A stretch of DNA of 64,000 nt from Thalassotalea hakodatensis (GCF_030295995.1 NZ_AP027365.1:3442066-3506065), one strand, 5' to 3'; counted from the stretch's first letter, positions 18,056-26,150 are shown. Translations and numbers: made by a program. The notes: a model not told the origin generated them from the sequence alone.

Positions 18056-18853
18056 TTGGATTTTTCATCAATTTTCAGCTTAATCGCTTTTGTTTGCTAT
18101 ATCATGGCATCTATAGCAGTCGTTGTTCGTTTATTTCATCCAAAAGGACCAAACATTGTTAAAGTATTGTTTATTGGTTCTATCGCGATTATTAGTCATA
18201 CGTTATCTACCGGGCATTTTTTGTTTTCAGAACAAAGTGTAAATTTTGCGCTGCCGAACGTTATTTCATTAGTAACACTGATTATTTGCTTGTCGATCAC
18301 TGCGCTAGCACTTAAATATAAAGTAAATTTACTTTTACCTGTTGTCTATGTATTCGCTGGCTTATGGCAATTAACCTCATTGTTTATTCCGCATAAAAGC
18401 AATATACCTTTAATCACAACAGATTTTGCAGTTGCTAGCCATGTTATTTTAGCGTTAATCGCATACTGTATTTTAATTATTGCGATGTTATTTGCCTTCC
18501 AAGTCACCTATATCAATATGAAATTAAAAGATAAAAATTTATTAGCGGTAAACCACTTACCACCGTTAATGCAAGTTGAGGGACAATTATTTGCAATTTT
18601 AGCGATTGGCACACTAGGATTAGTAGTAAGTCAGCTTGTCGGCGTTATCTTTTTACAAGACTTTTTGGCAAATAATGCGCATAAAACAGTATTGTCATTG
18701 CTTGCGTTACTCCTCTACTGTTTTACTTTGTGGGGTCATTTCAAACAGGGCTGGCGAGGACACCGCGTACTTATGTTAATTATTTCAGCGACGACGCTAC
18801 TCACTCTCGCGTATTTTGGTAGTCGTTTTGTGAAAGAATTTCTATTATCTTAG
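18056..18853 (+). CDS. CcsA/YpjD-family inner-membrane protein
   Basis: 265-residue polytopic membrane protein with about eight hydrophobic segments, resembling the YpjD/CcsA cytochrome c assembly family. The histidine-containing loops and the late WGHFKQGWRGHR segment match the haem-handling region of that family. Its position between ffh and a CorB-like gene is conserved in gammaproteobacteria. The start is TTG, with AAGGA eight to nine bases upstream; no ATG lies near the N-terminus. Exact biochemical role is not established for YpjD. Confidence 0.85.
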   Translation: MDFSSIFSLIAFVCYIMASIAVVVRLFHPKGPNIVKVLFIGSIAIISHTLSTGHFLFSEQSVNFALPNVISLVTLIICLSITALALKYKVNLLLPVVYVFAGLWQLTSLFIPHKSNIPLITTDFAVASHVILALIAYCILIIAMLFAFQVTYINMKLKDKNLLAVNHLPPLMQVEGQLFAILAIGTLGLVVSQLVGVIFLQDFLANNAHKTVLSLLALLLYCFTLWGHFKQGWRGHRVLMLIISATTLLTLAYFGSRFVKEFLLS

Positions 18854-18918
18854 TATTTAAGGTATAACTAGCATTCGGCTTGATAAAGCACATGTTTTTG
18901 GCAATTTAGGACCCATAA

Positions 18919-20208
18919 TTGGATACCATCTCAACCAGTACGCTCTTTCTCATTTTAGGCTTACTTATTCTTATATCTGCATATTTTTCTGGCTCAGAAA
19001 CCGGCATGATGTCGTTAAACAGATATAAGCTTAAGCATTTAGAAAAACAGAAACATAAAGGCGCTAAACGCGTAGGTAAGCTATTAAAACGCCCCGATCA
19101 ACTGATTGGTCTAATTTTAATTGGTAACAACTTAGTCAACATAGCTGCCTCTGCTATAGCCACCATTATAGGGATTCGCTTTTTAGGTGATGTTGCTGGT
19201 GTTCTAGCAGCGACTATTATCTTAACACTTGTGGTATTAATTTTTGCAGAAGTTACGCCAAAAACACTTGCCGCTCTTTATCCTGAAAAAGTAGCATTTC
19301 CTAGTTCCGTTATCTTATCCTTTTTATTGAAAGTCTTTTACCCAATCGTAGTCGCTGTAAATTGGATCACCAATGGCATTCTTACCTTATTAGGTGTGAG
19401 TCGTGAAGAACGAGAATTACATAGCTTAAGTTCAGAAGAACTCCGCACTGTAGTGAATGAATCTGGTGCCTTGTTAGCTGAACGCGATCAAAGCATGTTG
19501 GTGAGCATTTTAGATTTAGAAAAAGTAACTGTTGAAGACATTATGATCCCACGCAGTGAACTCGTTGGCATTGACATAAATGAAGATTGGAAAAAAATTC
19601 AAAAACAATTAACCCAAGCCACACACACTCGTGTTTTACTATATAGAGATACCATCGACGATGTGGTGGGCTACATTCACATGCGCGATGCATTAAAGCT
19701 ACTATCAAAAAACCAGTTTACTAAAGCCACTTTACTTAGGGCAGTTAGAGAACTTTACTTTATTCCTGAAGGTACCACATTAAGTGTGCAAATTTTAAAA
19801 TTTCAACATGCCAAAGAAAGACTTGGATTGGTTGTAGATGAATATGGTGACATTCAAGGATTAGTCACTTTAGAAGATATTCTTGAAGAAATTGTAGGTG
19901 ATTTTACCACAACTAAAGAACCAGCACCTTCAGAAGAAGTGCATATTCAACCTGATGGTAGTTATTTAGTCGACGGTAGCGCTACGGTACGTGATATAAA
20001 TAAAGAAATGAATTGGCACTTCCCAACCGATGGCCCTAAAACCTTAAACGGTTTAGTGTTAGAGTATTTAGAAGACATTCCTGAAGCAAAACTCAGTGTA
20101 AGAATTTCAGGCTATCCACTTGAGATTGTTGATGTTACCGATAATATGATCAAAACAGTTCGTATTATGCCAGAGTTCTACCAGCAAAAACCTGAGCACA
20201 GAAACTAG
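18919..20208 (+). CDS. CNNM/CorB-family (HlyC/CorC-like) membrane protein with CBS domains
   Basis: 429-residue inner-membrane protein of the CNNM/CorB family, linked to magnesium and cobalt transport. Order: DUF21 transmembrane domain (about 1-185, with SGSETGMMSLNRYKLKH), a CBS pair (about 200-335, DIMIPRSELVGID and LGLVVDEYGDIQGLVTLEDILEEIVGD), and a C-terminal CorC/HlyC domain (DGSYLVDGSATVRDIN). It starts with TTG behind a TTTAGGA site, like the gene before it. The TAG stop codon is the first three bases of an inverted-repeat element. Confidence 0.9.
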   Translation: MDTISTSTLFLILGLLILISAYFSGSETGMMSLNRYKLKHLEKQKHKGAKRVGKLLKRPDQLIGLILIGNNLVNIAASAIATIIGIRFLGDVAGVLAATIILTLVVLIFAEVTPKTLAALYPEKVAFPSSVILSFLLKVFYPIVVAVNWITNGILTLLGVSREERELHSLSSEELRTVVNESGALLAERDQSMLVSILDLEKVTVEDIMIPRSELVGIDINEDWKKIQKQLTQATHTRVLLYRDTIDDVVGYIHMRDALKLLSKNQFTKATLLRAVRELYFIPEGTTLSVQILKFQHAKERLGLVVDEYGDIQGLVTLEDILEEIVGDFTTTKEPAPSEEVHIQPDGSYLVDGSATVRDINKEMNWHFPTDGPKTLNGLVLEYLEDIPEAKLSVRISGYPLEIVDVTDNMIKTVRIMPEFYQQKPEHRN

Positions 20209-20271
20209 GGTCTATTGGTTTTTCGAGATTAAATTTTGTTCGAACTAAACCCGAAAAATTAACAGTCTCTA
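20206..20271. repeat. Short inverted-repeat element, family 2, degenerate copy
   Basis: Begins TAGGGTCTATTGGTTTTTCG and ends with an imperfect complement finishing AGTCTCTA; the middle carries TTGTTCGAACTAAAC. Related copies lie at 27065-27192 and 52257-52426. The first bases supply the stop codon of the CorB-like gene, so insertion probably replaced the original gene end. The hairpin may also act as a transcription terminator. Confidence 0.65.
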
Positions 20272-20376
20272 ATCATCATCAGTGTGTTACCGATTAGCTT
20301 TTTTTAAGCTGAATGAAATAGAATTGTTAACCTAAACGGACTAGTTCATAACGCTACACAGACAACAAACCTCATT

Positions 20377-20404
20377 GGTTTTAGGTTTTAGGTTTTAGGT
20401 TTTA
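20377..20404. repeat. Heptamer tandem repeat, four copies of GGTTTTA
   Basis: Four exact tandem copies of GGTTTTA, followed by a partial fifth (GTTA). It lies in noncoding DNA 170 bp beyond the CorB-like gene. Copy number may vary between strains by slippage. Confidence 0.85.
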
Positions 20405-20998
20405 GTTAAGGACTCTTGAATAACTCTACTGAAAGCAAAAAACCGCTTAAACTATTTTTGTTGATGCTCGCACATTTGAATAAATTTAGTCGATATAATT
20501 AACCTTCAGTTATATTACTTTCTATCATCTGAAAGAAACCGCTCATAAAGTTAAACACAAAGTTATCCACAGACATTTACGGTAATTAACATTTCCACAA
20601 TTTCTGTGGAAAACAAATGCAAAGCCATAGGGAATGAGGACTTCGTTTTTGCAATATTTATTTATGAAAAAAATGAAGTTTTTTTAACATTTTTTTTAAA
20701 ACCATACCCGACGAGCACTTGCAGCAATTTTCAATAAAAATAACGCCTTTGGCAAGAAAAATGCTACAGTCATTACAGTTTTAGGTAAGTGATAAGATTG
20801 TTAAATATTTGTACGTTTCTACGAAATACTCGGTATTAAATCTTGTAAATTTTACCTATTTATAACAAGAGAAAACCTTAATATGTTTACGTCCAAAACA
20901 CTTATTTTTCGATAAATAAAACGGTAGATGGCGAGAAAACAAACCCTTCGTCTAAAAGTTATCCAAAGGGCGGTGAAACGTTGAGCTATGCCATCTTG
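20405..20998. other. Long intergenic region between the CorB-like gene and the SLT lipoprotein
   Basis: 594 bp with no credible gene. Contents: a perfect DnaA-box-like TTATCCACA at 20564-20572, a hairpin TTTCCACA/TGTGGAAA at 20592-20612, and near the end (about 20928-20995) GATGGC paired with GCCATC around an inner CCCTT/AAGGG pair, which could fold as a structured 3' end for the minus-strand gene. Nothing supports an origin or a known riboswitch. Confidence 0.4.
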
Positions 20999-21619
20999 TT
21001 AACCAAACAACCAACGCCATAAACTGCTTTCATTTAGCTCGGCTTCGCATGATTTTAATTGTCCACTGTAACGTCGAGCACGGTTATCAACCTTTCTTGC
21101 TACTTTCACTAGCCACTGCTTTTTTACATAAGATTTTCTTTGAAAACCACCCCAGCCTTCATGGTAATTTAAATACTGGTTATAACCATCCCACTTTGAC
21201 ACACGATTAATTTTATTTGTTTTAAAAATAAACCACGCCATAAAGTCAACAGCGTCGTCAAAATCATCACGATCAGCACCTGAGTTACCAGTCTCTCTAA
21301 TATAGTCTTTCCAAGTCATCGTTTTGGCCTGTGAATAGCCGTAAGCAGTACTTACTCTGCCCCAAGGTATAAAACCGAGTAAATAATCTCTTGGTGGCAA
21401 GGCATCATTTCTAAACGAACTTTCTTGATACATCATGCTCATAGGAACATGAATAGGAGTTCCCCATCGATCACGAGCGTCTTTAGCAGCAAAGTACCAA
21501 TCACGATGCTCTCTAAATATCTCGCACAAATTCTCTGGGTTTTTGGGGGGTGGTGTAGCGCAGCTACTTAATAACAACGTTGAAAGTATAACAAAAATTA
21601 AAACAGGTATTTTATTCAT
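20999..21619 (-). CDS. Lytic-transglycosylase-like lipoprotein
   Basis: 206 residues with a lipobox (LLSSC, Cys19), so a lipid-anchored envelope protein. The mature part has an SLT-type pattern: the putative catalytic Glu in MMYQESSFRNDA, followed by AYGYSQAKTMTWKDY and a late YLNYHEGWGGF, as in soluble lytic transglycosylases that cleave the glycan of peptidoglycan. It is shorter than full SLT enzymes. Its 5' end faces the tandem sRNA array, the position that luxS holds beside micA in E. coli. Confidence 0.85.
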   Translation of the reverse strand: MNKIPVLIFVILSTLLLSSCATPPPKNPENLCEIFREHRDWYFAAKDARDRWGTPIHVPMSMMYQESSFRNDALPPRDYLLGFIPWGRVSTAYGYSQAKTMTWKDYIRETGNSGADRDDFDDAVDFMAWFIFKTNKINRVSKWDGYNQYLNYHEGWGGFQRKSYVKKQWLVKVARKVDNRARRYSGQLKSCEAELNESSLWRWLFG

Positions 21620-21703
21620 AAGGCCACATAACTACGTTTTTCACGCTTTTATAATGCCAGAAAAACATTACATTACCAAAATGAAAAAAAATTTATTTTT
21701 CTT

Positions 21704-21731
21704 TGAACTTTTTTAAAACACACCACTCTTA
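21704..21731 (+). promoter_or_regulatory. Predicted sigma-E promoter, sRNA unit 1
   Basis: TGAACTT (21704-21710), 16 bp, TCTTA (21727-21731). The sigma-E (RpoE) consensus is GGAACTT, about 16 bp, TCTRA. A T-rich stretch upstream could act as an UP element. Confidence 0.72.
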
Positions 21732-21736
21732 TATTA

Positions 21737-21801
21737 CAAGACTTTCATATTGTGTTTCCCTTGAACATCTTACAAGCGCATTTTTTAATGCGCTTTTTTT
21801 T
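21737..21801 (+). ncRNA. Predicted sigma-E-dependent small RNA, unit 1 of 4
   Basis: About 65 nt from an inferred start six bases after the -10 box to the end of the T-tract. It has an AT-rich 5' segment, a core GTGTTTCCCTTGAAC, and a terminator of stem GCGCATT/AATGCGC (21776-21793) followed by eight T's. Size and layout match MicA and RybB, the sigma-E sRNAs that silence outer-membrane protein mRNAs. The core is weakly reminiscent of ATCCCTGAATTC in E. coli MicA. The start site is inferred and no open reading frame of note is present. Confidence 0.72.
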
Positions 21802-21811
21802 ATCTAAATTT

Positions 21812-21839
21812 TGAACTTTATTATTTTTTTCCACTCCAA
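21812..21839 (+). promoter_or_regulatory. Predicted sigma-E promoter, sRNA unit 2
   Basis: TGAACTT (21812-21818), exactly 16 bp, TCCAA (21835-21839). The T-tract of unit 1's terminator lies directly upstream and may serve as an UP element. Confidence 0.72.
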
Positions 21840-21844
21840 TCTTT

Positions 21845-21910
21845 TAAGAAGTGATATTCCCTTAGTGTTTCATGTTTAGTTTGCGCATTTATATTAATGC
21901 GCTTTTTTTT
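21845..21910 (+). ncRNA. Predicted sigma-E-dependent small RNA, unit 2 of 4
   Basis: About 66 nt. The 5' part AAGAAGTGATATTCCCTTA and following TGTTTCATG are shared with unit 3, so these two are the closest pair. The terminator is stem GCGCATT/AATGCGC (21883-21902) with eight T's (21903-21910). The unpaired stretch between the 5' end and terminator is a plausible Hfq-dependent seed region. Start inferred from the promoter. Confidence 0.72.
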
Positions 21911-21920
21911 GTTTGTTTTT

Positions 21921-21948
21921 TGAACTTAATCGTTATTTAGTACTCCTA
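21921..21948 (+). promoter_or_regulatory. Predicted sigma-E promoter, sRNA unit 3
   Basis: TGAACTT (21921-21927), exactly 16 bp, TCCTA (21944-21948), preceded by the T-tract of unit 2's terminator. Confidence 0.72.
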
Positions 21949-21953
21949 CAAAA

Positions 21954-22020
21954 TGAAGGTGTTATTCCCTTATGTTTCATGAACGATTCGCGCGTTAATT
22001 TTTTATTAACGCGTTTTTTT
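21954..22020 (+). ncRNA. Predicted sigma-E-dependent small RNA, unit 3 of 4
   Basis: About 67 nt, beginning near TGAAGGTG, with the core TTATTCCCTTATGTTTCATG nearly identical to unit 2. The terminator has a 9-bp stem CGCGTTAAT/ATTAACGCG (21991-22013) and seven T's. The stem sequence differs from unit 2 by compensating changes, which argues that the structure is under selection. Confidence 0.72.
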
Positions 22021-22091
22021 ATGTTTATTAAAGACTTATACAACTTTTAATCGCATCAATAGATATTTATTAATACTAATTGAATAAAAAT

Positions 22092-22119
22092 TGAACTTTA
22101 AAAGAACGAGCATGTCTCA
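22092..22119 (+). promoter_or_regulatory. Predicted sigma-E promoter, sRNA unit 4
   Basis: TGAACTT (22092-22098), exactly 16 bp, TCTCA (22115-22119) preceded by G, the closest of the four to the sigma-E -10 consensus. About 70 bp of spacer separates it from unit 3. Confidence 0.7.
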
Positions 22120-22124
22120 TGTTA

Positions 22125-22195
22125 TGAGAGCAAAACACCTCCCTGGACTGCTTTCTTTGTATTTAAGGCGCGTTACCTTAACGCGCTTTTTTTTT
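22125..22195 (+). ncRNA. Predicted sigma-E-dependent small RNA, unit 4 of 4
   Basis: About 71 nt, with core AACACCTCCCTGGACTGC. The TCCCTGGA resembles ATCCCTGAA of E. coli MicA more than the other units do. The terminator is stem GCGCGTTA/TAACGCGC (22168-22186) with nine T's. It ends about 50 bases from the gshA stop codon, facing the gshA terminator. It is the most diverged unit and the one nearest gshA, so it may be the ancestral copy (inference). Confidence 0.7.
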
Positions 22196-22199
22196 GCCC

Positions 22200-22225
22200 A
22201 AAAAAAGGAGCATTGAAGCTCCTTT
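22200..22225 (-). terminator. Terminator of gshA
   Basis: Stem AAAGGAGC (22204-22211) with GCTCCTTT (22218-22225), loop of six; A's at 22200-22203 continue the U-tract on the minus strand. It lies just beyond the gshA stop and back to back with the unit 4 sRNA terminator. Confidence 0.85.
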
Positions 22226-22243
22226 AAATCTCTGTACCAAAAA

Positions 22244-23848
22244 TTATTGTGCAAAATATTGTGTTAAAAATTCATCGAATGTTAATGTATCACTTTGTTC
22301 AATACTTTTTTGTTGAGCAATTGATTTATCAGCTTGTTCATTAAAATAAGCTTCATCATAATATTGATAATCTCGTTTTAACGCATCTTCACGATAACTG
22401 ATTGCTTGCTGTAGGGTAAACTCCGTTAAACTTTGCTGATTATCTTGCACAATTTTCAGTAATTTAGCCGAAGGCGTTTTTTCAGGATCATTAATCTTAT
22501 CGAACTCAATCGCTAACGCTTGTTGATACTTAGCAGTATTGTGGGCATCATCAAGTAACGCTGCAACTTGCTGCATTTCAGCAAAAAGTTCCCTCCCCCA
22601 TGCCTTCAACGATACTTTTTCGCCGCTATTGTCGAGTAACAGCGCAGGATCTCTACCACGCATCACGACATCATCCATGTTGTTATCACAGACTTTTTGC
22701 ATTTCACAAAGTGGCACAGGGCTTTCTTTAAGCGCACAAAAGGTAAGAAATATATCAAGAAAATAAATTTGCTGTTCACTGATGCCAGTATCGACAAATG
22801 GATTTACATCAAGCGCCCGAACTTCCACGTATTCAACCCCACGACGACTTAACGCTTGAGAAGGTTTTTCGCCAGATTGGGCAACTTGTTTTGGCCGCAC
22901 AGGCGCATACAACTCGTTTTCAATTTGCAATACATTGGCATTTAACTGCTGATAATTGCCATCAACTTTTATGCCTATTTCTGCAAATTTATCTGAGCTT
23001 AAACTTATCGCTTCTTGCACGCCTGAAATATAATCATCAATATTGTTGTAACAAATCCTTAATGCCGACTGTTCACTATTGGTATAACCAAGATCACTCA
23101 TGCGTAAACTGGTTGCATGTTCTAGATAGATGTAACCACTCTCGGATTTTTTAAAGGGCAACGTTGTTTTTTTGCCTTGTAAAAAAGACGGACATATTGC
23201 CGGAGAACTTCCGTACAGATAAGGGATCAACCAACAATAGCGTTTATAGTTTCTTAATAAAGCAAAATAACCCGCTGAAATATAATCTTGCTCATTCATT
23301 GACGAGCTTTCTGTCGTTTTAAATAATTGCCAAAACGATTTAGGAAATGAAAAATTAAAATGTATGCCTGCAATAACTTGCATCATGCTGCCATACCTGT
23401 TTTTTAAGCCTTGTCGATATACGGTTTTCATTTTACCGATGTTAGACTGGCCAAAATACGCTAAGGCGATATTTTCTTCGTCGTCAACAAAGCAAGGCAT
23501 ACTCGTCGGCCAAATAAGCTCACCATTAATATTTGAAAACGTATATTTCTGAATATCTTTTAATTGCGCAATTGTTTGTTCTACAGAGTGACTTACTGGG
23601 GTAATAAACTCCAATAAGCTTTCTGCATAGTCGGTGGTGATATTTGGATGAGTAAGGGCGGAGCCTAATGCTTGATAATGACCATGCTGCGAGAGCTTGC
23701 CTTCAGCGAGTACCCTTAATCCTTCGCGTTCGATGCCCCGCCCAATGTCTGTTAGCGCAGCTTTATTCCGTTCCTCGCTAAGAACGTTTATTTTCTGTTG
23801 AAAAGATAGTGTCAAAATGGGTCCTGTTGCATCGAGCGATTTCTGCAT
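22244..23848 (-). CDS. gshA: Glutamate-cysteine ligase (proteobacterial type 1)
   Basis: First enzyme of glutathione synthesis: joins glutamate and cysteine through a gamma-peptide bond using ATP. The 534-residue product shows DIGRGIEREGLRV, HPNITTDYAESLLEFITPV, the substrate loop YGSMMQVIAGIHFNFSFP, LRMSDLGYTN and RRGVEYVEVRALDVNPF, all typical of the E. coli-like family and of normal length. It is convergent with the tandem sRNA array, the same relation gshA has to micA in E. coli. Confidence 0.97.
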   Translation of the reverse strand: MQKSLDATGPILTLSFQQKINVLSEERNKAALTDIGRGIEREGLRVLAEGKLSQHGHYQALGSALTHPNITTDYAESLLEFITPVSHSVEQTIAQLKDIQKYTFSNINGELIWPTSMPCFVDDEENIALAYFGQSNIGKMKTVYRQGLKNRYGSMMQVIAGIHFNFSFPKSFWQLFKTTESSSMNEQDYISAGYFALLRNYKRYCWLIPYLYGSSPAICPSFLQGKKTTLPFKKSESGYIYLEHATSLRMSDLGYTNSEQSALRICYNNIDDYISGVQEAISLSSDKFAEIGIKVDGNYQQLNANVLQIENELYAPVRPKQVAQSGEKPSQALSRRGVEYVEVRALDVNPFVDTGISEQQIYFLDIFLTFCALKESPVPLCEMQKVCDNNMDDVVMRGRDPALLLDNSGEKVSLKAWGRELFAEMQQVAALLDDAHNTAKYQQALAIEFDKINDPEKTPSAKLLKIVQDNQQSLTEFTLQQAISYREDALKRDYQYYDEAYFNEQADKSIAQQKSIEQSDTLTFDEFLTQYFAQ

Positions 23849-24108
23849 AAAGATGTATGGCTAAAAGATTGCTTTTCAATGCTTATTTAGTAATTGTTAA
23901 ATAAAATAATCCGTTTGTTATATTCTGCTGTGATAGCTTTTGTAAAAACGTTTATACCAAAGTCGTTATTCAAGCTAGATACCATGACCGCATGTTTACT
24001 CATTAAATTCCAATTGGCGGCAAACTTCTGGCAAATATTCCTTCTACTGTTTCTAATAATAGCAACATAAGGTAAAGTTGGTCGCAAAATAATAATCGTT
24101 GTAATCTC

Positions 24109-25467
24109 ATGCAAGACAGTCCACTTAGCTTACTTCCCCCCATTGTCGCCATTATTATCGCTATCTGGCGTAAAAATGCCTTATTAGCATTATTCTGCGG
24201 TATTGCTTTATGCTTTATCATGATTGAAAACTGGCACCCAATCAATGGCGTAACAAGTACAGCGTACGGTTTAGCTGGCGTGTTTGATTCAATTGGCAAC
24301 ATATATATCATAAGTTTTAGTTTGCTTATTGGTGCACTGGTTACATTAATGAACCAATCAGGTGCCGTTAATGGCTTTATTGATTCTTTAGCAAAAGTGA
24401 ATTTAGTCAAAAATTCAAAACAAGCTGCATTACTGCCTACCTTTGTTGGCACGAGTATTTTTACTGATACTAATTTAAGTATTTTTACTGCTGGAATGGC
24501 AAGCCAAACTTTGTTTGATAAATACAAACTGAGCCGTGCTAGGTTAGCTTACTTAATCGATTCAACTTGTGCCCCTATCAGTATCCTCTTTTTAATAAAT
24601 GGTTGGGGGGCATATGTTCTTGGTCTACTTGATGGCCACCAACTCAACGATCCTGTTGGTATACTCGTCGGTACGATTAGTTATAACTTTTACGCGATCA
24701 TTGCCGTATTATTTGCCTATTATACGGCAGCAAGCGGCAGAACTTTCGGACCACTTAAATACGCTAAATCACGCATCATTGATCAACAAACAGTAGAAAA
24801 ACAGAAAATATCTCCTGCCATCATTATGTGGTTGCCATTGTTATCTTTATTAACCATTACTCTATCTTTGCTTTGGTTTACCGGTAACGGTGATATGCGT
24901 CAAGGTTCAGGTTCCTTTTCTGTTTTTTGGGCGATCGTAAGTGCGGTGATTATTTTAATTACCATGATCAAAATCTACGGTGTAATGTCTTGGAAAAATA
25001 TCGCTAAACATGCCTTACTAGGCATCAAACATATGGCTCCTGCCGTAGCAATTTTGATACTTTCTTTCGCCTTTGGCGATGCAATAAAATCGCTAGGCAC
25101 GGGTATATATGTCAGCCAATTGCTTAACGTTGAAGTTCCGCTATATTTTATTGCGCCAATTCTATTCCTCGCTGCCGGGTTTATGGCGTTTGCTACAGGT
25201 ACTTCGTGGGGTACATTTGCTATTTTAGTGCCGATCGCAGTTCCGTTAGCGCAACAAACTGGCTTACCTATCGAGTTTCTTGTCGCGGCAGTTTTAGGCG
25301 GTGGTATTTTTGGAGATCACGCCTCACCAATATCAGACACCACCGTTGTTGCTTCTATTGCAAGTGGTTGTGATCACTACGAGCATGTAAAAACACAATT
25401 ACCTTATGCCCTAACGGCAGGTAGCCTTACTTTGATTATCTATACACTGATAGGCTTAAATTTCTAA
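24109..25467 (+). CDS. NhaC-family Na+/H+ antiporter-like transporter
   Basis: 452-residue inner-membrane transporter with about eleven hydrophobic segments. Motifs GTSIFTDTNLSIFTAG, STCAPISILFLINGWGAYV and the late GTSWGTFAILVPIAVPL with GGGIFGDHASPISDTT are typical of NhaC antiporters, which exchange Na+ for H+. The last motif is the most diagnostic. No clear ribosome-binding site precedes the ATG. Its stop overlaps the start of the pseudouridine synthase gene (TAATG), so the two are co-translated. Specific ion or substrate is not proven. Confidence 0.88.
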   Translation: MQDSPLSLLPPIVAIIIAIWRKNALLALFCGIALCFIMIENWHPINGVTSTAYGLAGVFDSIGNIYIISFSLLIGALVTLMNQSGAVNGFIDSLAKVNLVKNSKQAALLPTFVGTSIFTDTNLSIFTAGMASQTLFDKYKLSRARLAYLIDSTCAPISILFLINGWGAYVLGLLDGHQLNDPVGILVGTISYNFYAIIAVLFAYYTAASGRTFGPLKYAKSRIIDQQTVEKQKISPAIIMWLPLLSLLTITLSLLWFTGNGDMRQGSGSFSVFWAIVSAVIILITMIKIYGVMSWKNIAKHALLGIKHMAPAVAILILSFAFGDAIKSLGTGIYVSQLLNVEVPLYFIAPILFLAAGFMAFATGTSWGTFAILVPIAVPLAQQTGLPIEFLVAAVLGGGIFGDHASPISDTTVVASIASGCDHYEHVKTQLPYALTAGSLTLIIYTLIGLNF

Positions 25468-26150
25468 TGAAGCCATTTACGATTGTCGATGAGCAACAAG
25501 ACTTTATTATCATTAATAAAGCTGCAAATGTTAGTTTTCATGATGAAGGCAATGAATTAGGCTTACACAGTCTTGTAAAACAGCATGTAAAATTAGAACA
25601 TCTTTATCCTGTGCATAGGTTAGATAAAATAACTTCAGGTTTACTTATTTTTGCAAAAAACAAATTAACTGCGCAGACGTTCCAACAACTGTTTGAGCGT
25701 AAAGAGGTTATTAAATTTTATCTTGCGATTTCCGATAAAAAGCCCAAGAAAAAACAAGGGTTAATCGCTGGTGATATGGAGAAAAGCCGTCGTGGCATGT
25801 GGAAATTAACTCGCTCAATGCATAATCCTGCCAAATCACAATTTTTCAGTTATTCACTGACACCTCAGTCGAGATTATTTTTGATAAAACCATTAACAGG
25901 AAAAACGCATCAAATTCGGGTAGCACTTTCAAGCATTGGTAGCCCTATTCTAGGAGACACGTATTACGCTAAATCTACAGCCGATAGGGGGTATCTTCAT
26001 GCTTTTGGTTTATCGTTTACTCTCAATGAGCAACAGTATCGATATCAAGTAGCACCAGATTCAGGTGAGCATTTTTTAACAGATCATTGTTTATCTGCTA
26101 TCGATGCTATTAGCGATCCTTGGCAACTTCCATGGCCTAAAAAATATTAA
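25467..26150 (+). CDS. RluA-family pseudouridine synthase
   Basis: 227-residue RNA pseudouridine synthase of the RluA type, without an S4 domain. The catalytic motif HRLDKITSGLLIFAKN contains the essential Asp, and GKTHQIRVALSSIGSPILGDTYY is the second conserved block. The RNA target is not obvious; the short form resembles a marine gammaproteobacterial subgroup distinct from RluA, RluC and RluD. Its ATG overlaps the stop codon of the NhaC-like gene. Confidence 0.9.
   Translation: MKPFTIVDEQQDFIIINKAANVSFHDEGNELGLHSLVKQHVKLEHLYPVHRLDKITSGLLIFAKNKLTAQTFQQLFERKEVIKFYLAISDKKPKKKQGLIAGDMEKSRRGMWKLTRSMHNPAKSQFFSYSLTPQSRLFLIKPLTGKTHQIRVALSSIGSPILGDTYYAKSTADRGYLHAFGLSFTLNEQQYRYQVAPDSGEHFLTDHCLSAIDAISDPWQLPWPKKY

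Noticed and set aside
20564-20572. Possible replication origin at a DnaA-box-like site
   Set aside because: Only one perfect box, no AT-rich unwinding repeats of the usual type and no dnaA, gidA or mioC nearby.
21703-22195. Tandem units as a CRISPR array or only stacked terminators
   Set aside because: The repeats are not identical short direct repeats with uniform spacers, and each unit also has a promoter with a fixed 16-bp spacer, which stacked terminators would not need.
24003-24527. 174-codon minus-strand frame opposite the NhaC-like gene
   Set aside because: It lies antisense to a gene with clear family motifs, and its translation has no recognisable domain or ribosome-binding site.
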